Notes under the pieces: model-generated
Seen by the model: the letters and a program-made list of their open reading frames with translations, nothing else
What the model was told of the DNA's origin: nothing
The model's database searches: none
Translations under genes and position numbers: made by a program
In this document: one piece after another, positions 61,340 through 64,000 of the stretch
How the letters are laid out: every line of letters starts with the position of its first letter
Numbering within the stretch: position 1 is the first letter of the stretch
NCBI RefSeq assembly: GCF_029542785.1
Contig: NC_083372.1
Location: 62,001 to 126,000, forward strand
Source: Malassezia japonica
Lineage: Eukaryota; Basidiomycota; Malasseziomycetes; Malasseziales; Malasseziaceae
Direction: 5' to 3'
DNA: 64,000 nucleotides

Positions 61340-64000
61340 ATGCCATACGGTTCACACGAGCCCGCCTCGGCGGACAAGCGCACGGCCGCGTTCGAAGACA
61401 TCTTTGGGCGCCCTTCGCTCAGCTCAAAGTCGAGCTTCTCCGGCACGCCTGCGCAGCCGCCGCGCCGTGCGCAAGGTTCACTACCCCCAAATCAGAACAC
61501 GAATGTGCGTCCCAGCTATATGCAAAATCCGCGCTGGAACTATCCCATGGGCGCACCACCTGCACACCCGGCTCCTCATGGCCCACCTGCTGGTTATGAG
61601 CCGTACCGAGCTCAGTCGCAGCCGTCCCTTCCAGGAGCAGCGCGCGCGCGCGAGGCGATCCGCCATGCGAGCGTTAGCCCGCACGCCCCTCCGGCGCGCC
61701 ATCCTCCGGCGCCACAGACGCCGGCGGTACCGGTGACACGCACGCGGATGTACGGCTCAGTCAGCAACTCGTCGGCGCCTGTGCCACCTCCCATTACACG
61801 CCATGCGAGCGCGGCGGTCGCTTCAGCAGACGCAGGCCTCGCAGCTGAACCGATCCGCTCCGTCTCTGCAGGTATGGGCCTGATGGCGATCCAAGATACC
61901 CCGCCGTCGATTCCCAAGTCGGTCGTTATGCAGCAAGGCCACTTTATGGACTCGGTCTTCCCCGGGATCGGCACGAGCGGTTCGCCTGCTCCATCTATGA
62001 CTGACAGCAGCCGCGGTGGCTCGTCGAGCTCGATGGGCATACAGGCAACATCGTCTACCGCCTCGCTTGTATCGCAGCCCGGCCACACCGACGGCCGTCT
62101 CACCATCCCGGCGAACGCCGAGCCTTCTGCCGACTGGAATTTTGACTTTGGTGCACCAGACGACAGCGCCGCACCGACGACCGAGCTTGGCGATGACACG
62201 CGCTCGCTGAACGGCGGCGAGTTTGCCTCTCTTCCGGTTCGGGTGCGCCCTTCGAGCGATCCCAAGATGCAGGCGCTCTCTAGTGCAGCTCGTACCAACT
62301 ATGCGGCGAATGGCACTGGATTTGACACGCCTGTCGCCCTGTCGCAGCTGCGCGATACAGGTGCAGGTATGGATGCGGTGCTGCGGTCGAACGCGTCGTC
62401 GCCCACGGCGGTGCCGCCGGATGCTACGTCGATCATCTCGCGCAAGAGCTCGCGTGCGTCGCTCGCACCCATTATCGTACCGAGCGGACAGTCGAACCTG
62501 AACAGTGCCACTTCCCCGGTGGCACGCCGCAGCCGGACGGTGGCCAACCCTGCACTCCTGTCCGAGGTGGCGCGTGCATTTGTGCAAAGCATCAATACAG
62601 CCGAACAAACCAAGGATGGGCTGTCGTATTCGGATGCGTTTGACGGTCGCCATGCGGTGGACCGCCTTGCGGCGATTATCCGCACGTCGGATCGCAACCT
62701 TGCGCTGCTGCTGGGCCGTGCTCTCGACGCACAGAAACTCTTCCACGATGTGACGTACGACCACCGATTGCGCGACTCGGCCAAGGAGCTATACCAATTC
62801 CGCTGGCAGCATGGCCAAGGGGGCCACTTTTTGGGCGATGGCAGCGATGCGACTCTGGTTGACTCGCAGGTTCTTTCGTCGCGCTCGTCCATGCGCTCCG
62901 TCACGTCGCGCCGTGACTCGTCACATTCGGCAATGAATGCGAATTTGGCGCCCATGTCAAAGCTCGCCCCTGATGACGAGCACGACATGGACACCACAAT
63001 GACCACCGAGATGGGCGACAGCCGCGTATTTGACGACGAGAGGTTCATGAGTGGCGCCCCGAAGCGCGCGCCGGGTGTACCGACGGGCGTCTTTACGCTA
63101 CTTACGCCGTGCTACAGCCCGACCTGCTCGCGGAACACGCCGTGCTACAGCATTGCATGCCCTCGTCACCTAGACCCCCAGGCGCGCGTGCACATGGTGC
63201 CGCAGCCTGTAGTCGACGCAGGCGAGGTGCAAGAGAGTGCCGTGGACATTTCCAGCCAGCTCTGGGCCGAATCAGTGCCGAAGGAGGTGTATGAGAGTGT
63301 GCCGGAGCGCGAGCGCAAGCGCCAGGAAGTCATCTTTGAGATCATTGCCACTGAGCGTGGCTTTGTGCACGATCTCGAATACCTGCGCGACTTTTGGATT
63401 CAGCCGCTGAGCACGCAGCACATTATCAACCGTGGACAGCGCGCCGCATTTGTCAAGACGCTCTTTTTTAATATCCTGGACATCCTCGCTGTGAATCACC
63501 GCGTGAGCGAACTGCTGACCCGTCGGCAGAAGCAGCGCCCGGTGATCGAGTGCATTGGTGATATCTACCTGGATATGGTCGGCGAGTTTGAGCCGTTTGT
63601 GCAGTACGGTGCGAACCAGATGTACGCGCGGCACAAGCTCGAGACGGAGAAGTCGACGAATCCCTTCTTTGCTCTCTTTGTCGAGGATACCGAGCGCAAG
63701 GCCGAGTCACGCAAGCTCGAGCTGAACGGATACCTGACGAAGCCCACGACGCGTCTGGCGCGCTACCCGCTGCTGTTTGAGCAGATGCTTAAGTATACCA
63801 ACGACGAGAATCCGGACAAGACGCTACTTCCGCTCGTCATTCAAAAGATCAAGGCATTGCTCTCACGTGTTAACCACGAGACGGGTCGCAGCGAGAACCG
63901 CATGCAGCTAACGCAGCTCAGCCAGCAGCTCTTTTTCAAGCCGGGAGAGACAGTGGATTTGCGCCTGGGCGACGATGAGCGTGAGCTGGTGTTTAAAGGC
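61340..64000 (+). CDS. ROM2: Rom1/Rom2-like Rho1 GEF (3' end outside window)
   Basis: The frame is open from the ATG at 61340 to the last base (887 codons), so the gene continues to the right. The first 390 residues are Ser/Pro/Ala-rich. A DEP domain follows at about 405-490 (LLSEVARAFVQSINTAEQTKDGLSYSDAFDGRHAVDRLAAII). Next is a short Cys-rich motif (TPCYSPTCSRNTPCYSIACPRHL), seen in fungal Rom2 proteins. The DH/RhoGEF catalytic domain spans about 663-860 (RQEVIFEIIATERGFVHDLEYLRDFW ... LNGYLTKPTTRLARYPLLFEQMLKYT). The start of a PH domain (KPGETVDLRLGDDERELVFKG) precedes the edge; a CNH domain is expected beyond. It activates Rho1 for cell-wall synthesis and TORC2-dependent polarity, which links it to SIN1/AVO1 at the left edge. 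Confidence 0.93.
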   Translation, partial: MPYGSHEPASADKRTAAFEDIFGRPSLSSKSSFSGTPAQPPRRAQGSLPPNQNTNVRPSYMQNPRWNYPMGAPPAHPAPHGPPAGYEPYRAQSQPSLPGAARAREAIRHASVSPHAPPARHPPAPQTPAVPVTRTRMYGSVSNSSAPVPPPITRHASAAVASADAGLAAEPIRSVSAGMGLMAIQDTPPSIPKSVVMQQGHFMDSVFPGIGTSGSPAPSMTDSSRGGSSSSMGIQATSSTASLVSQPGHTDGRLTIPANAEPSADWNFDFGAPDDSAAPTTELGDDTRSLNGGEFASLPVRVRPSSDPKMQALSSAARTNYAANGTGFDTPVALSQLRDTGAGMDAVLRSNASSPTAVPPDATSIISRKSSRASLAPIIVPSGQSNLNSATSPVARRSRTVANPALLSEVARAFVQSINTAEQTKDGLSYSDAFDGRHAVDRLAAIIRTSDRNLALLLGRALDAQKLFHDVTYDHRLRDSAKELYQFRWQHGQGGHFLGDGSDATLVDSQVLSSRSSMRSVTSRRDSSHSAMNANLAPMSKLAPDDEHDMDTTMTTEMGDSRVFDDERFMSGAPKRAPGVPTGVFTLLTPCYSPTCSRNTPCYSIACPRHLDPQARVHMVPQPVVDAGEVQESAVDISSQLWAESVPKEVYESVPERERKRQEVIFEIIATERGFVHDLEYLRDFWIQPLSTQHIINRGQRAAFVKTLFFNILDILAVNHRVSELLTRRQKQRPVIECIGDIYLDMVGEFEPFVQYGANQMYARHKLETEKSTNPFFALFVEDTERKAESRKLELNGYLTKPTTRLARYPLLFEQMLKYTNDENPDKTLLPLVIQKIKALLSRVNHETGRSENRMQLTQLSQQLFFKPGETVDLRLGDDERELVFKG

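Overview
The window looks like nuclear DNA from a very compact, GC-rich basidiomycete yeast. It most resembles Malassezia or a close ustilaginomycotine relative. That placement is an inference from gene content, dense packing, a fully eukaryotic single-copy gene set and very short spliceosomal introns; no database was searched. I resolve 34 protein-coding genes: 32 complete, plus one cut by each end of the window. About 43 introns are needed to join conserved protein segments. Roughly three quarters of these introns are only 22-23 nt long, with a gtacgt-type donor and a ctnac branch site fused to the acceptor cag. I found no rRNA, tRNA, CRISPR array or intact transposon.

Layout. 0-8.97 kb: 3' part of SIN1/AVO1 (TORC2), p23/SBA1 (Hsp90 co-chaperone), NOP15, PRMT5/HSL7, SPT2, NAA50 and ARP3. 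8.97-17.3 kb: VPS15, NOP16, a coilin-like acidic protein and FAD synthetase. 17.3-30.7 kb: XRN1, a patatin-type triacylglycerol lipase, BUD6, dynactin p62 and the TFIIH helicase XPB/SSL2. 30.7-37.6 kb: a domesticated MULE-type transposase with SWIM and zinc-knuckle motifs, SHR3, two tandem aldo-keto reductases, an NME6-like NDP kinase and a 52-residue spliced micro-gene. 37.6-43.7 kb: a SUN-domain protein, an OCA6-like pseudophosphatase, BRR6/BRL1 and a membrane-anchored metallo-beta-lactamase-fold lactonase-like enzyme. 43.7-57.4 kb: mitochondrial DNA polymerase gamma (MIP1), an RA-PH adaptor, a vacuolar PQ-loop transporter containing a 13-nt microexon, a GATA factor, a flavin monooxygenase and NAD(P)HX epimerase. 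57.4-64 kb: a CSC1/OSCA-type channel and a ROM2-like Rho1 GEF that runs off the right end.

The genes are mainly housekeeping and cell-polarity functions and do not form one pathway. Some loose themes are present: polarity and TOR/Rho signalling (SIN1, BUD6, ROM2-like, ARP3), nuclear envelope (SUN, BRR6), ribosome and RNA biogenesis (NOP15, NOP16, XRN1, coilin-like) and endolysosome (VPS15, PQ-loop). Neighbours are mostly divergent or convergent with spacers under 100 bp. In one convergent pair the two stop codons abut with no base between them. CACGTG hexamers recur in the short promoters.

The most notable points are: the minimal introns; the 13-nt microexon; a one-base frame break at an A7 run inside SIN1; a perfect 26-bp palindrome in the ARP3/NAA50 promoter; the domesticated transposase with a degraded catalytic triad; and the unannotated-looking 52-aa gene.
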